Part shown: positions 10,186 through 21,991 of the stretch, piece by piece
Layout: every line of letters starts with the position of its first letter
Numbering within the stretch: position 1 is the stretch's first letter
Assembly (NCBI GenBank): GCA_011009095.1
Contig: VTPC01090917.1
Coordinates: 162,862-226,861 of the forward strand
Direction: 5' to 3'
Source: Ignelater luminosus
Taxonomy: Eukaryota > Arthropoda > Insecta > Coleoptera > Elateridae
DNA length: 64,000 nucleotides
The notes under the pieces: generated by a model
What the model saw: only the letters and a program-made list of their open reading frames with translations
Told to the model about the DNA's origin: nothing
The model's database searches: none
Translations under genes and position numbers: made by a program

Positions 10186-11900
10186 AGTGGTTAAACAAGG
10201 ATTCTATCGCATGGAATTTTGGCACAACTGCACTAAATTTCAATTTTTTCGGCGGCAAAAGTGGCATAACTCAATTTTTTTTGTTAACCACAAAAGCTTT
10301 AAAGTTCAGTTTACATACACAATAAGTAACTATAAACACTCTATAAAAGGTGAAGGTTTCAGAATTGAAAATCAAAAACTCAATTTTTACCAAGACAAAT
10401 CAACGTATTTCGTCTTCTACTGAAAAATGTTCAAATTTGAGTTGTGCCACTGTTGCAACCGAGGTGCGACATAGAATACGTATCTAACAAATTAAAAACT
10501 TTGTTATACAAAATTCTACAATTACGAACAGTTTTGCCAGTGGGCACAAAAATATTAATTTACTAAACTTTGGGATAATCAGTAATAAAATATTGTGTCA
10601 TTAAAGAGAGAAATGATAAGTTGCAAAACAGGTTTATCTACGTTAAATTAAAAGTTTAATATTAAAAAAATATTTTGTAAAGAATAAGCTTTGTTTAAAT
10701 TTAAATATCCCTAGCTATAGGTTGATTGATTGCAATCTGCAAAGCCTAAAGACGTTTATAAAACTATAATATTATGGTTGAAATTTATAGTTTTCATTTC
10801 ATATTTTATCTGTTTTATTGTTCAAAGGACAGTTTTACAAACTTTTTGTATTTTAGTCATAAAAACTTCTAAAATATAATAAAATTATTTTACACGAAAT
10901 ATCTTAACTTCTTACTGCGTTTAAACTATCATTAAAGAGGTGGTTATTATAGTCAGTGTATTAACAATAAATCTCTTTGTAAAGAAAAAAAATGCTATTG
11001 AATTACATAAAAGAAAATAAAGTTGTGTATTTTAGATCTACATACTAAAAAATGGAAAATTTTCATAGCAGAATCTAGTACTAAGCCAATTTAGATAAAT
11101 ACTAAAATCTGTTTTTAAATTCTCTTTAATCGGCAGTCACGTTAGTCAGTCATAAATCTGAAATGACTGCTGTAAATTTGTTATCTTGCACATTTAATTG
11201 CGTCATAAGTGCTTTTTAAACAACAACAAATTTTTATGTTCCTAACTTTTTCGTTGGTACTTGATCTAACATCTACCTAAATAATGCGTATAAATCAGAT
11301 AAAATAAGAGGGTTACCCCTGTATATTTACCCGATAATATATGCCGCCAAGTGAGTGAGTGGCTGCATTCCTGAATTTAGTTATCGCCGCATTATGCATA
11401 CCCCTTGATTTCGATCCGAAGTATCCACATGTAAGGGGCCACTTATTAATTCGATTAGATCCAATCTCACATTTAAATACTGGTCGTGTTTAGATTTTTT
11501 TGTGAGCGCAAGGTATTTATTTGGATGTTTCTAGACGGGTCCCAGGCATCGAAAATACGTGTATTTTTACCCAGCACCGTTGGACAAAATAATTATACCA
11601 ACGACGAAACGGCGTAGCGACAAAAGCTTTAATTAAATGGAACGCTTAGCTGACGCTCTTTAGGTTTCAAAATCAGCGAACAGAAACGCACTCTCGCTCG
11701 AGGTCTGAACTCTGAATTGTTTTTCTTCGATCTATATTGGATTTACTGAAAGAACGTGTGTGTTTGACAGTTGCTTTATTAGTTTTTATTTTTTGTTTTA
11801 ATTGTTTTTTACTTAAGAAATTTTCGATACTAGACATAAAATGGAAGTTCAGAATATTAAAGAAAAAAAAATATCTTGGGTGAGTTGTGCCACTTTTAGA
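10186..11900. repeat. AGTTGTGCCAC-motif region, possible non-autonomous transposon
   Basis: The word AGTGGCACAACTC or its complement recurs. TGGCACAACTGCAC is at 10220, AGTGGCATAACTCAA at 10259, TTGAGTTGTGCCACT at 10434 and TGAGTTGTGCCACTTTT at 11880. This is the same style of repeated GAGTT...CAC motif as in element B, but a different sequence. The layout suggests a related non-autonomous element with motif clusters at its ends. I could not define outer boundaries or a target duplication, and the interior (10480-11860) has no gene. Confidence 0.35.
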
Positions 11901-11904
11901 CAGA

Positions 11905-13184
11905 ATTTTAAAGTTTGATCTAAAATGGATGTATTTCAGGGCTAAGAGGTAACCTTCAAAAAGCATTCATAAAAAATTGATACCCTTAAAATACGTGCAG
12001 TTGGAGCTTTTACCTTAATTTAGGTTGCATCAATCGATCAATGTCAAATGGCTACCTCGATTGGTATTGGATGCTGCTCAGAAAGTCTCACTTTGATGAT
12101 ACCTACTCGATACAAATTTAATTTCATGACGAAAAGGATCCTCCTTTTATTTATCTTATGTGCCGGACGATCAAAGTGTTTCTACATTCACTACTACGTA
12201 ATTAAAATGGGACTCTAAATACAATTGTTAATTTAGCGAAAATACGTAATCCGGTCCTGCTGGGTTTGTTTTTATGGGTTTATGTAAATGATTGAAGAGA
12301 TAATTAGGCGTGGCCGGCGGTTAAAAGAATCAAAGGCGCCGAAATTCAGTGAATTAGTTTTGGTATATAAATATGTCAGTAATATACTTGATTAGAACTG
12401 ACAAAGTCACGTTTCTACGAAATTGTCTTTTCGCGAGACATCGTATAGCTTATGGCTTGTTGGAAATTTTTACTAATTCATTAGGAAGTTTTAAAGCTTC
12501 TAGAAAATTAAATATTCTAAGGTCACAATTTAAAGGGAAGGCAAGACGAAATTTAACTATTTTAGTAGTACTTTTTCTTAATTGATGCTAAAGTAAATGG
12601 GTAGCTTTTGTGCTTTATTTTTAGATTATACAATGAGTCCACTGAGGAGTGATGAACTAAACAAAGTAATGTTAACTGTAGGTGATCCATTGTAATAAAG
12701 CTATAACTAAACGAATGTAGAAATCATTATACAATAAATGTCATTGTTCCTTTTGTTAGAAACCTAATTAACGCATATCTGCAGTTCGCAATGCTGTATG
12801 AAAAATAAATGAGACTCAGATACAAATTACATCATTAAAACTCAACCAGTAATAAACAGAAAAACAGCGATTGAAAATACAACTCCTATATTAAAAACTA
12901 GGATGTCACAATTATTACTTGCGTAATTATCTTGTATAAAAATTTTAAAAATATCCAAATTGGAATAAAAACAAAAAGATTCTCACTATCATCATAATGT
13001 TCGTTAAACAATAAGTCACAGCTTTCTAGGACGTTTTTTTACGCTTACGCATTGCTTCGGTGGAAGCTGCTCTTACTAAGTTAATACAAGTGTTCCTTTC
13101 CTTTTAAAAATAGATAGGTAACGATCATCTTTACTTATAAAAGGACCTAAAGATTTTCTGAAAAGGTGCTGCACAAGAATACAT
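11905..13184. other. no recognisable gene
   Basis: Likely host intergenic DNA. The stretch 12290-12370 and the upstream 11330-11480 are less AT-rich than their surroundings and contain homeodomain-like TTAATTCGATTAGATCC words. No ORF of note except 12373-12585, which looks like chance. Confidence 0.4.
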
Positions 13185-13188
13185 AATT
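13185..13188. repeat. element C target-site duplication (left)
   Basis: AATT directly before the left TIR, matched by AATT at 16700-16703 after the right TIR. The flanks extend as CATAATT and AATTATG, so the target site was palindromic. Confidence 0.75.
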
Positions 13189-13479
13189 GAAGACGCAAGT
13201 GAATGAAGGATTCATGTCAGAAATAGTTTATTTTGAGAAAACAGCCTCTAAAGTTTTTTAAACAGTACTTTTTTGTGTTACAAAAAAATAAAACAAGTTA
13301 AGTGGGGTTTAATAGACTTTTATTATAGAATTTTAGTAACATATGAGAAAAAAAAAATCAAAACCAACTTTGGAACAGAAGTAAAGAAAAAGTCACATAT
13401 ATCCTTTATCAACTAAGAAAATTAAACATATTAGAATTGACAATAAATGAAATAAGGATTTATGTCTCGTTTTTATAAA

Positions 13480-16263
13480 TTATTTTGGGCTTTATGTAGT
13501 CTTCCTTGTAGTTTTTCCGGATTTTGGTTGAACATTTTTATTTTCGGAAATAATGTTTTCATAAAAATATTTGAACTCCTCGTCAACGTAGACTTGTAAA
13601 TTGGAAAGCTTTTCATCAGATATCTTATTTTTCTTTTCTTTAATATGGGCTAGGGTGTAATTCTCTGATGCAACTTTTTGGCATCCAGATTTACCTGTAA
13701 AAAAGGTGTGTGTTCATCTAAAGTATTTTTATACAAATATGATCCATATTCAGTAACACGGACCCATTTGATACCATCTCTAAAAGGCACTGGTTCATGT
13801 AGAATATTTTTTTTTCCTGTTAATCAAATGAAGTTTTTCGGATATCTCGTCAATATTCTTAAAATGATGTTTCATATTAAATACTACCGAGTTTTTGACA
13901 CTAGCAGATTTTATGATTGTTCTGTACGTTTCAGGGGTATAAATATTTTCATACTTTCGTAATACTTTTTCAATACGGCCAAAATCTCTATCCGAGTCCA
14001 TATATGAATGGCCTACTTTTGGAAATTTATGATCGATAGTTTGCAAATATTCTTTAAAAATGAAATACTGATAAAGTGTGATCAGATTAAAGTTCTTGTT
14101 TTGTCTACTGCAGGAATCTGACCATATGATGAGATGTTTAATACTGTTTTGTCTAGCAGCACTAAATAGCTGAATGAATGTATGAAGGCAGCTACCTATC
14201 TCTAAGCTACCTTTGGTAGCAATGTTTTCCGTCCATGTAAAAAAATGCTTGATCCCCAGATTTTGATACTGTGTGCATACCGAAGTTATACAACCAGAGT
14301 TGCCTCAAATAGAACGCTTTGGACGTAGACAATTTTGGCAAAGGCAATGTCTGTTGTAAATCCATTGTGAGATAAGCTGTATTATCGTTTGTTTGAACAA
14401 AGTTTCTATCTCTTCTTTGTTGTTCAAATGCATACTTGTAGTTCTCTTTATGCTCAATATCATCTAAACCAGCATGACAAGTACTGCAGGTATCGCTTTT
14501 AAGTTGCCCGAAGGACAGATTAAAACGGGTTGAAAAAATATTGTTGTAACTACATTTTTTTATAAAGTACTTTTCTGGAAGGTTTTGCTCCTTGCACCAA
14601 TCAATATATAAATTGTACATTGTTTGTTAAGTTTAGAAAATGAGATAAGTACTTTTTGTTTAAATTTCTATTCCTGGAATAATGAGATTGGTCTGCAGGA
14701 AACTTTTCAATGTGAGTGACAACACAGTTTATCACTTCATTTGGAATTTTGTGTGGCCTGTTCTGGTGAACACCTCGCTTACCAGGGGATGGTGCCGATA
14801 AACCACTTTTAAGTTTATTCTGAATGAGCTGAATTTTTTTAAGGTAATTTGGTAGAGTGAACATATTGCAGTTTTACAAACTTTAAAAACTTTTTGATTG
14901 TATGTAACTGTATACTTAAACGAGAATGATTTTGGTTTTTAAATGTTTTTTCGATGACGTTGGACAGGTTGAATGAAAATGCTTTTAAAGAGAAGTGCAT
15001 TTTTTGAGTTTTGATCTAGCTGGTAAAATCTTTTAAATATTGTTGTTCTTGCTTCTTCGTCAAAATTTTCGTTGCAGTTGAGAGTCCATTTTTCTTTTTG
15101 GCATAAGAAACCTAGTTCAACTTTTTTTGACGGAACTAGCTTTCCTTTTTGGTTAATATAGCTTTCTCCTTTTTGTCTAGCCTTTGCTGCTTTGTATTTT
15201 TTCTAGTTGTCTAAGTTCTTTTGTCGCTTCCTAGATGTTTTTTCAGGCAGCTGGAATATCTTCTTTTGAACTTTTTCGATCAATGCATTATTATTTTTAG
15301 TAATCAATTTATTTACATTTTCACTATTGATTATTTTACTTCCTTTTTCTTTATTTTCCAGCGTTTTTAAAGTCTTTATCTGGTCTTCGATGTTTTCAAC
15401 GTCATTATGAATGCTCTTTCTTGACTTTGTTGATAGGAATCCTTTTCTGGATTTCAGTTCCTTTGAATAGTTCAAGTCGCTGTCGTCAGAAGTCTCATCT
15501 GAAGTATCTGGTACATAATCATCTGAAGAACCGTTGTCAGACCAATCTAAAAAGAAACAAAATAAAAACCTCTTGAAGTTTTCAATTGGACCAGCAAAAC
15601 TTACCTAAATCTGCCTGTTTTACAGGATTAATTGTATTATCCTTTTTGCTTATTGTCATACTTTCTTTTTCATTATTTCCCGGCGTTTGTAAAGCTACCT
15701 GGTCTTCAAAGTTTTCCAGGTCATTATTTATTTTCTATCTATTTGATACACTAGCCCCTAGAATATTTGACTTTAGAGACAGGGGTCTTTTTCTAGATTT
15801 TAATTGCTCTGCTTAATCAGAATCAGTATTGTCAGAAGCCTCGTCTGAGCTGTCTAAAACAACAATAACAATATATGTACCTCATCAAGTTTTCATTTCA
15901 ACTATCGCAGCTTACCATAGGAACTTTGTTTTACAGGGGTAGTATTAACTTTACTAATAAACCTTTCTAGAGAATTATTATTGTCACTTTTGGCTGGGCT
16001 CCTGCTGTCATCTGAACTATTGGGACCTAAAAACAAAAGAAGGACACTGTTATAAGAAAATACTTGTTTGCAAGTTTAAGATAAATTTATCATTTTGCTT
16101 TCTGTACTAAACGGTGAAAAACCACCGCAAAACTTAAACGTGAATAAAACTCAATAATATTTTTTAGGTTATATTTTAAATAAAAGCAGCTATAACTTTT
16201 ATACTTACCCTTATTAGCCTGTTCTTTTGCAAGTTTTAAAATTAGCATGCTTCTTGCCGACAT
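13480..16263 (-). pseudogene. element C transposase (Sola-like), spliced N-terminus, broken
   Basis: Exon 1 starts with ATG at 16263 (MSARSMLILKLA), ending at 16209. A further in-frame ATG lies at 16296. Exons 2 (15916-16026), 3 (15605-15853) and 4 (from 15546 down) are separated by introns of 182, 62 and 58 bp with GTAAG donors and T-rich TAG acceptors. All are phase 1. Exon 4 carries the conserved core: LVPSKKVELGFLCQKEKW, KRGVHQNRPHKIPNE, SHYSRNRNLNKKYLSHFLN, FNLSFGQLKSDTCSTC, YLTMDLQQTLPLPKLS, IIWSDSCSRQNKNF, VGHSYMDSDRDFGRIE, and a basic tail. The probable DDD triad (MDLQQ, WSDSC, DRDFG) is intact. Several frameshifts and two in-frame stops in exon 3 show that it is inactive. It acts as a DNA recombinase if the family assignment is right. 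Confidence 0.65.
15605..16026 (-). repeat. tandemly duplicated exon region in transposase C
   Basis: Exons 2, 3 and the start of exon 4 are related. Each opens with an SSD(D/E) acidic run. Exons 2 and 3 end alike (ISKVNTTPVKQSSY versus ISKKDNTINPVKQADL). Exons 3 and 4 share SSDEASDNTDSD / TSDETSDDSDL, then LKSRKRPLSLKS / LKSRKGFLSTKS and LENFEDQ / VENIEDQ. Exons 2 and 3 are 111 and 249 bp, both multiples of three, and all flanking introns are phase 1. The exons can therefore be duplicated without changing frame. Confidence 0.65.
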
Positions 16264-16699
16264 ATTAGCACTATTTTTTACTTGCACTGAACACATTTAA
16301 GTCTTCTATCGCGTAAAAACTATAAACATGTAGAGCACAAAACCATCAGTACTGATACATTTCCAACCTAACATTGTGGTGCTCTGTTCATTTTGTTAAT
16401 ATTTTTACAGGTTTCTAACTAATTTACAATGGATAAAGGATTCATGTAGCAATAATTTGAAATGTTAGTGAATAAGGGATCTATGATCAGAAATCAAGCG
16501 TACATAAATCTTTTATCCATTAAGTATTGTTAAAATTAGATTAACATAGATATTTTATCATCTCGTAACTTTTTAATTTTATACAATAGAACTACGAAAC
16601 CGATCCCAAAACATTTTTGGGTACATAAAACCTTTATTCACCAAAAAATCTCAATTTTTAAAAAAATGTTACATGAATCCTTTATCCACTTGCGTCTTC

Positions 16700-16703
16700 A
16701 ATT
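16700..16703. repeat. element C target-site duplication (right)
   Basis: AATT immediately after the right TIR, identical to 13185-13188. Confidence 0.75.
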
Positions 16704-16879
16704 ATGATAGACAGTATTTAGTATTCGGTTATGCATATTCAGTCAATTTCTAACATTACTTGTATGAATACTTAATAACAAAACAGAAATTTAACAAAGT
16801 TTGAAAGATCAATAATGTAATTTATCAAATAAACCAAATTCTCAATAGATCTTTCAAACACTTCAAAACTTTTTGAACT

Positions 16880-17870
16880 CCCACCTTTTGTAGTACCATA
16901 GATAGCGATCGCCATCTCATTGTGAATTTTATACGATAGGGTCAAAAGAATTCACAGCTGAATTTTCCTCGGCTCAAGAGAAGCAAATAGCGCTCATTTT
17001 GGCAATGACTTTTGTGTAGTTATAACTTTTTTTTAGCGCTTTGGAAGTTGCAACGGGCAAATCTGATGCGTTTGACCTTCTTGGCCAAACACTAACTTGA
17101 AGGGTGGTATTTTCTACAGTTGAACTTTCCACGTTCGATCAATCTGTCGATCTTCTTTACTCAGCAGATAATAAATTGCTGACAGTGAGTATGCGTACTA
17201 GGAGCGAACTTGTTCTACACAGTCTTTGCACATGTTAGCTCCTGCAAGAAAGTTTGAAAATTTTTCCTTCATTTCTTTGGTTGTCATACTTAAATTTGAA
17301 TCTAAGAGGCAAAATTTGAAAAACCCCTCAATAATGGTATTAATTGGTATTTGTCAGGACCCTTTGGTAAGAGACTAAGGAAATCGACCTGCATGGTAAG
17401 AAAAGGTTCTTCCGGTTTTTGAACAGAATATAGGAATCCTTGCTTCGGGCCTGATTTATTTTTTCGAATGGCACGAATTAAATAATGCTCAATATATTTT
17501 TAAGAATACGAGTAGAAACCAAAATCAAATGCTTGAGCGAGGCTAATGGCTTCTCCCTGTCTACACGACACTAGTCTTCATGAAAAATTTGTACCAGACG
17601 CTAACGATTGGTTTGGGGAACAAGTAGGAGTTGCAACTTTAGTTTTCATTGATGGTTACGATGCAATAGAGAGTACCTTTTTCAAGCTTATAGTATTTTA
17701 CAGTACGTTTATCATTGCGTTTGGTGGTAGGGGTAATTTCTTTGCACCTATCAAGAGACTAACCAGCAGTCAACCAATTTTTACACATAAGCGGTCTAAT
17801 TTGTACCAGATTTACATCTTCATTTGGATTTCAACTTAGAAAGTCAACATGACTTCATGTCCTTTTTATG
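16880..17870 (-). mobile_element. gypsy-type retroelement fossil, integrase region
   Basis: The minus strand reads KSGPKQGFLYSVQKPEEPF followed by VDFLSLLPKGPDKYQ. This corresponds to the linker and the first catalytic block of Ty3/gypsy integrases (PxxPFxxxxxDFxGPL). The preceding part, read at about 17500-17840, resembles the zinc-binding N-terminal region. No LTRs are visible beside it. It is old and clearly broken in many places. Confidence 0.55.
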
Positions 17871-18499
17871 TGCTCATAATTTTAATGAATTGTAATCTAT
17901 TAATAACCTAAAAGGTATACTCATAAATGTCTTAAAGCCTTAGGGTAGGTAGGGCAAAAACCCGTATTTTTACTTTTGTCCATCTCCTGAAGCAACTAAA
18001 AGTAATTTTGTCCCGTTTTTTTTGTCCGAAATGACTGTTTAAGATATTGTGCACAACTTTTGTTCTTCACCAGCCGTTTTAGATCAATAGAAGTTGGGAA
18101 ATTTAAATTTTACTAAAACAATTTTTTGGGTGTGTTTGCCCCAAGCGATGGAGCATAAACCTGCAGTGCAGGGATTTTGCAACAATATTCAATAGGAATA
18201 TCCAAAGCACTTTGTATTCTGTGTTAAACAACTCTACATAACAAACTCAATGCAAACTCTACTCAAATACTCAAATTAAACTTAATATAACAAACTCAAT
18301 AGCGCAAATAGATTTCACACTGGTAGCGTTAAGTTAAGTAACGACAGTCTTCTAGGACTAGGTGGGGAAACATGACTAGTACGAGAAAACCCACAAAACA
18401 AATAAAAGTTAAGTTACAATTTTGCTCTTCAATAGGAAATAAAGTCAGTCATATTGTTTTTAAAACTAATCCTTCCTTGAAACCGCACACAATCGCTTT
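17871..18499. other. no gene; possible 3' flank of the pogo-like element
   Basis: Contains the words GGTAGGTAGGGCAAAA (17945), TTTGCCCCAAGCG (18135) and GGTGGGGAAACATGAC (18361). These look like degenerate copies of one terminal motif, but no partner was found beyond 20.4 kb. Confidence 0.3.
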
Positions 18500-20330
18500 T
18501 TTTAGGTTTTGATAATTTCTAAACTATATCTTTTTTATCAATGAAGGCTTCTTCAGGGGTTTCCGAAAATTTGTTAGATCTAGGAACTCGTTCAAAAAAC
18601 ATTCCATCGTAGCCGTTGTTGTAAACAGAAGTCATTTTAGCAACGTAAAGCCTGAAAGAATTTTTGATTTTTCCTTGCACCTTTCACTATTACAAAATCA
18701 TTCTCCTAAAATGAGAAAGAAACTTCGACTTCCCCGTTAGAAATTTTATCATTTTCACCTTCAGAAAATAGGAAGTCAAAATCTGAGCTACTGTAATCGT
18801 GGAGTGAAATTTCTCCGTCGGACTCAAAATGAACTTGAAAGAATAGCAGCTAACTTTTTTTTCCTTTATTTGCGACTGCCGCGCTTCTAGCAGGGAACAA
18901 TCTCCTGCTTTTCAATCGTTCGTTTGAAGGCTTTTGTCTCTCTTTTTGTATTTCTTTTTCAGCTGCTTCATTTTTCTTGAACTTTTTGTGAGGAGTAGAA
19001 GTCAGCAACATTGACTTCATTCCTTTACCTAAACGTTGCTTTTGATATTTATCTTTAGAAGCGGGATGATATTTTCAGGATTTGTCACGGTTGTCTGAGT
19101 CGGTTGAGTCTCTCTAGCTAAGGTTGAGGTCGAATTAGAACGTTGAATGGCAGAACTTAAGCAAGAAGCAGTACATTGTACGTCATCTACCATGGCGATA
19201 TCAGGTGAGTTTGAAAGAAAGTTTCTGAGCGAAGAAATCTCTTCGGGCGCAACAGACAGCTCTTCCGCTTTAGGAAATTGTATCTGCCTGTGGCCATTTT
19301 GATCTCCACCCTCATCTTCGTCTTGAAGATCTTGGTCAGTAACCTGAGAGGAAAAAAAGTCTGCATCCGTAAAAACATTGCGGTCAAATGGGTATATCCC
19401 AGCAACTTTGAAGTCTCTGGTGGCAATTTCAACGGTGGCTGCCTTTTCGAAGGCAATCTTCGCAGCTTTGGCTGCATAGAAGACGGTGAACATTTTTTCA
19501 GGATGCGAATAATTCCATGAGCTGAAAGCAGCTTCGTAGTAAGCAGTGAAAGGTTTGAAAAGCACCCTTCATCGGCTGCGTCTTGTAGTTCCTGTAGGGA
19601 AGCAGAGTAAGCAAACGAATGTAATTGGATTTCGCATACGTAATAGCATCAAGACTATTATGGGAAATGTGATTGTCAAGTGTCAACAAGATTGAGTTGT
19701 TTTCACTTGGTTTGGTGTGTTTTTTAAAATGCTTTAGCCAATCGATGAATGTTGGAGTGTTTATATAGCGCTTGTCGGTGACGGCCATGTGGCATCCAAC
19801 TGGATCATATCTTATGAGGATACGATTAAATCTCTTTCGTGCGAAAATGGAGAAAGAGGGCATATAGTGATCTGCAGCGCTCATGTCACACACCAACGTC
19901 ACAGTTTTACCATGTTCTGCGGTCACAGTTTTTGAGACTGCTTTTTGTCCTGCCGTGGCTACGGATTTGGGCAGCTTAGTAAGGACAGTTTGAATACCGC
20001 TGTCATCTATATAGATTTGCCCTCGTGCTGCCTACACGTTGCCAAACAACTGGTTGAGTCGAATCGTCTTGGCTACATTCGTTTTTCGGGGAGTTCTCAA
20101 CGAAAGTCTGTTTTTTAGCGTAAGTACACGTATAAACTCTTTTCCGTGTAGTTGAACTTGATCGCTAATTGATTAGGAATGTTATTTTCCTTAGCATATT
20201 TGTACAAAAGAAATCACAACGATTTGAAAGTAAGTCTAAAGTAACACTTATCAAGATCAATGCAATCTTGTATCAGTTTGCCTGATCCTCAGTAAACGTT
20301 GTTCAATATCTTCCGAGTTTCTTGTTTCCC
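18500..20330 (-). pseudogene. pogo-like (Jerky-type) DDE transposase
   Basis: The order along the minus strand is that of pogo-like transposases. LTEDQANLIQDCIDLD and YAKENNIPN (near 20300-20180) form the end of the DNA-binding half. Then RLSLRTPRKTNVAKTIR, IYIDDSGIQTVLTKLPKSV (first catalytic D), SAADHYMPSFSIFARKRF and ILLTLDNHISHNS (second D). Next is LPYRNYKTQPMKGAF, where the family has HxxQPLDxxxF, so the third D is lost. Then FKPFTAYYEAAF, KAATVEIATRDFKVAGIYPF (19540-19390) and a long acidic to serine-rich tail. The tail ends in NDFVIVK and NGYDGMFFERVPRSNKF (about 18760-18540), a C-terminal module often seen in insect members. Frameshifts occur in the DDE region and near 18880. TIRs were not identified. 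Confidence 0.7.
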
Positions 20331-20534
20331 TGTTGTCTCTCGAATCGTAGCGAAATTATTGAGAGAGCAGTGATGTAGAAATGACTGTTGTGTTCTGATG
20401 TGACTGATGGTGTGCTGTGTGTATACAGTAACAGTACACTAAAGTGACGGGAGTAGTTGATGGGTGTGGTTGGTGGCGCTATGATGTGGTGTGTCTATGT
20501 GTAGTGGATTTATGGACAGATACTATTTCGGCAT

Positions 20535-20547
20535 AGCTTTGACCACT
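20535..20547. repeat. target-site duplication of non-LTR element E (left)
   Basis: AGCTTTGACCACT, identical to 21979-21991. Confidence 0.85.
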
Positions 20548-21978
20548 TTCTTGCACTTGGTTTCTCTGAATCAAATTGTTGTTTTTGGGGGTACGAAGGT
20601 AGTCGTCACTACCCCTCTCTTCTACCCCTTCCAGTCGATGGTTTCATTGGGTACTTCCTAGGATACCTGCAACCCTAAAGCCCGGCTCTCCCAGCTTGCA
20701 GAAATGCTCCCTCCTCCTTTCTCAACCGGGCTTGGGGCCGGCTTTGGCGGAGTCTCCAGACTCTACTCGGTTGATCTACAGAACAAAAAGGATCCCTAAC
20801 GACTAATTTATAAACTGACAAACTGTACTCCAGGATCTTAGAGGTGAGCCTACGAGCAGTTCTAGATAGCAGATTGTCAGACTCTCAGTGAGGTTTTAAA
20901 AGGGTGGAAAGCATCCAGGACCTTATTTTTGTAATTCGACAAATAAGAGAGAAAGTCATAGAATATGATTGGAAGGTACATCTGACGTTTATTGATTTAG
21001 AGAAAGCGTTTCATCGAGTGCCAAGGGATTCGAACTGACAACTTTAATGGGAACAGGGAGTCCTGGAAAGGAATGTGACAGTAGAAGCTTGTAGAGCAAC
21101 TGCAAAAGTTATGTAAGGACAACCAATAAAGAATATGCCTCGTTTACAACAGGTGATAATGTACAAGGTTACCAAAAATTGCCGAGAACGGGTTACAGAG
21201 TTTCAGCTGGGACACTACAGATTGCAACCAGTAAATTTATAACAGAGCTCGCCTTTGCCGATGATGTAGTCGACTTGCATGATCTGTTGAGAACTTACAG
21301 TTCAATCTAAATGTGTGAAAAGAGGAACTGAAGAGAGTCAACATTAGGATTAGTATACAAAAACGAAAAAAATATAATCTATGGAAGGCCAGTGAAAAGA
21401 CACAACATTCTTCTCGGGAGTTGAAAACTCGAAGAGGTAGCCTTTAAGTAGAATCACAGCAGCTGGTCTTTTATATAATAAAATCAAGTTCGGCTTTTTG
21501 AATAATTGTCCCATATTAAAGAAGGTCAATCTATTCTATAACCTCCAAACACTATACGGCAATGAAAGTTGAGTGGTAACTCAAGGCGCCCAAAGAAAAG
21601 TACGAGCACTGGAAATGCGATTTCTATCAAAATCAAAGAGAAAACTAGGATGGATTGCATTAGAAATCAAACGATTTGCAACCCCTGAGAGTAGAGCCAA
21701 CCAGGAATATAATAGAGCGAGGCCAGCTCAGATCGTTCGGCTACGTTGAGCGGATGGTGGAAACCAAAGATGCTAAGCGGGTGTATCTAGCCGGAATGGA
21801 GGGCAGCAAAAGAAGTGATAGGCCCAAAAAAAAGTGGATGGAGGATGTGGTTGACGCCTAAAGTCGAGGAACGCCACTCTAAAGGGAGAACGTCGTTTGC
21901 CCCTGGATAGGACGGCCTGGAGACGTCTCTGCACTGCCTCGACACCTAATGGTACAAGGGGCTAGGACTAAGTAAGTA
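20548..21978 (+). mobile_element. non-LTR retrotransposon E, internally deleted copy
   Basis: A 1431-bp insertion framed by a perfect 13-bp target duplication. The 5' part (20580-20790) is a GC-richer leader. The sequence then jumps to the reverse transcriptase: YSRILEVSLRAVLDSRLSDS, SIQDLIFVIRQIREKV, LTFIDLEKAFHRVPRD, and later LAFADDVV. The C-terminus at 21676-21861 (61 codons open) reads RGQLRSFGYVERMVE and RPKKKWMEDVVDA, then DRTAWRRL. This is the tail of the insect endonuclease-reverse-transcriptase group that resembles RTE elements. The 3' end is a short TAAG-type repeat (AAGTAAGTA). Endonuclease and the start of RT are missing although both termini are present, so it was deleted internally, not 5'-truncated. 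Several stops. Confidence 0.75.
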
Positions 21979-21991
21979 AGCTTTGACCACT
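21979..21991. repeat. target-site duplication of non-LTR element E (right)
   Basis: AGCTTTGACCACT directly follows the TAAG-type 3' tail. Confidence 0.85.

Larger units (their letters stand above)
13189..16699 (-). mobile_element. Sola-like DNA transposon, element C
   Basis: A 3511-bp element with TIRs of about 29 bp. The left end reads GAAGACGCAAGTGAATGAAG; the right end, complemented, reads GAAGACGCAAGTGGATAAAG. There are two mismatches over GAAGAC...TTCATGT. Both ends are followed by AATT. Sola elements are known to make 4-bp duplications and to encode DDD/E transposases, which fits. Degenerate copies of the inner TIR motif GGATAAAGGATTCATGT recur inside (about 13390, 13453, 16433, 16467, 16503 and 16620), a pattern parallel to element B. 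Confidence 0.75.
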
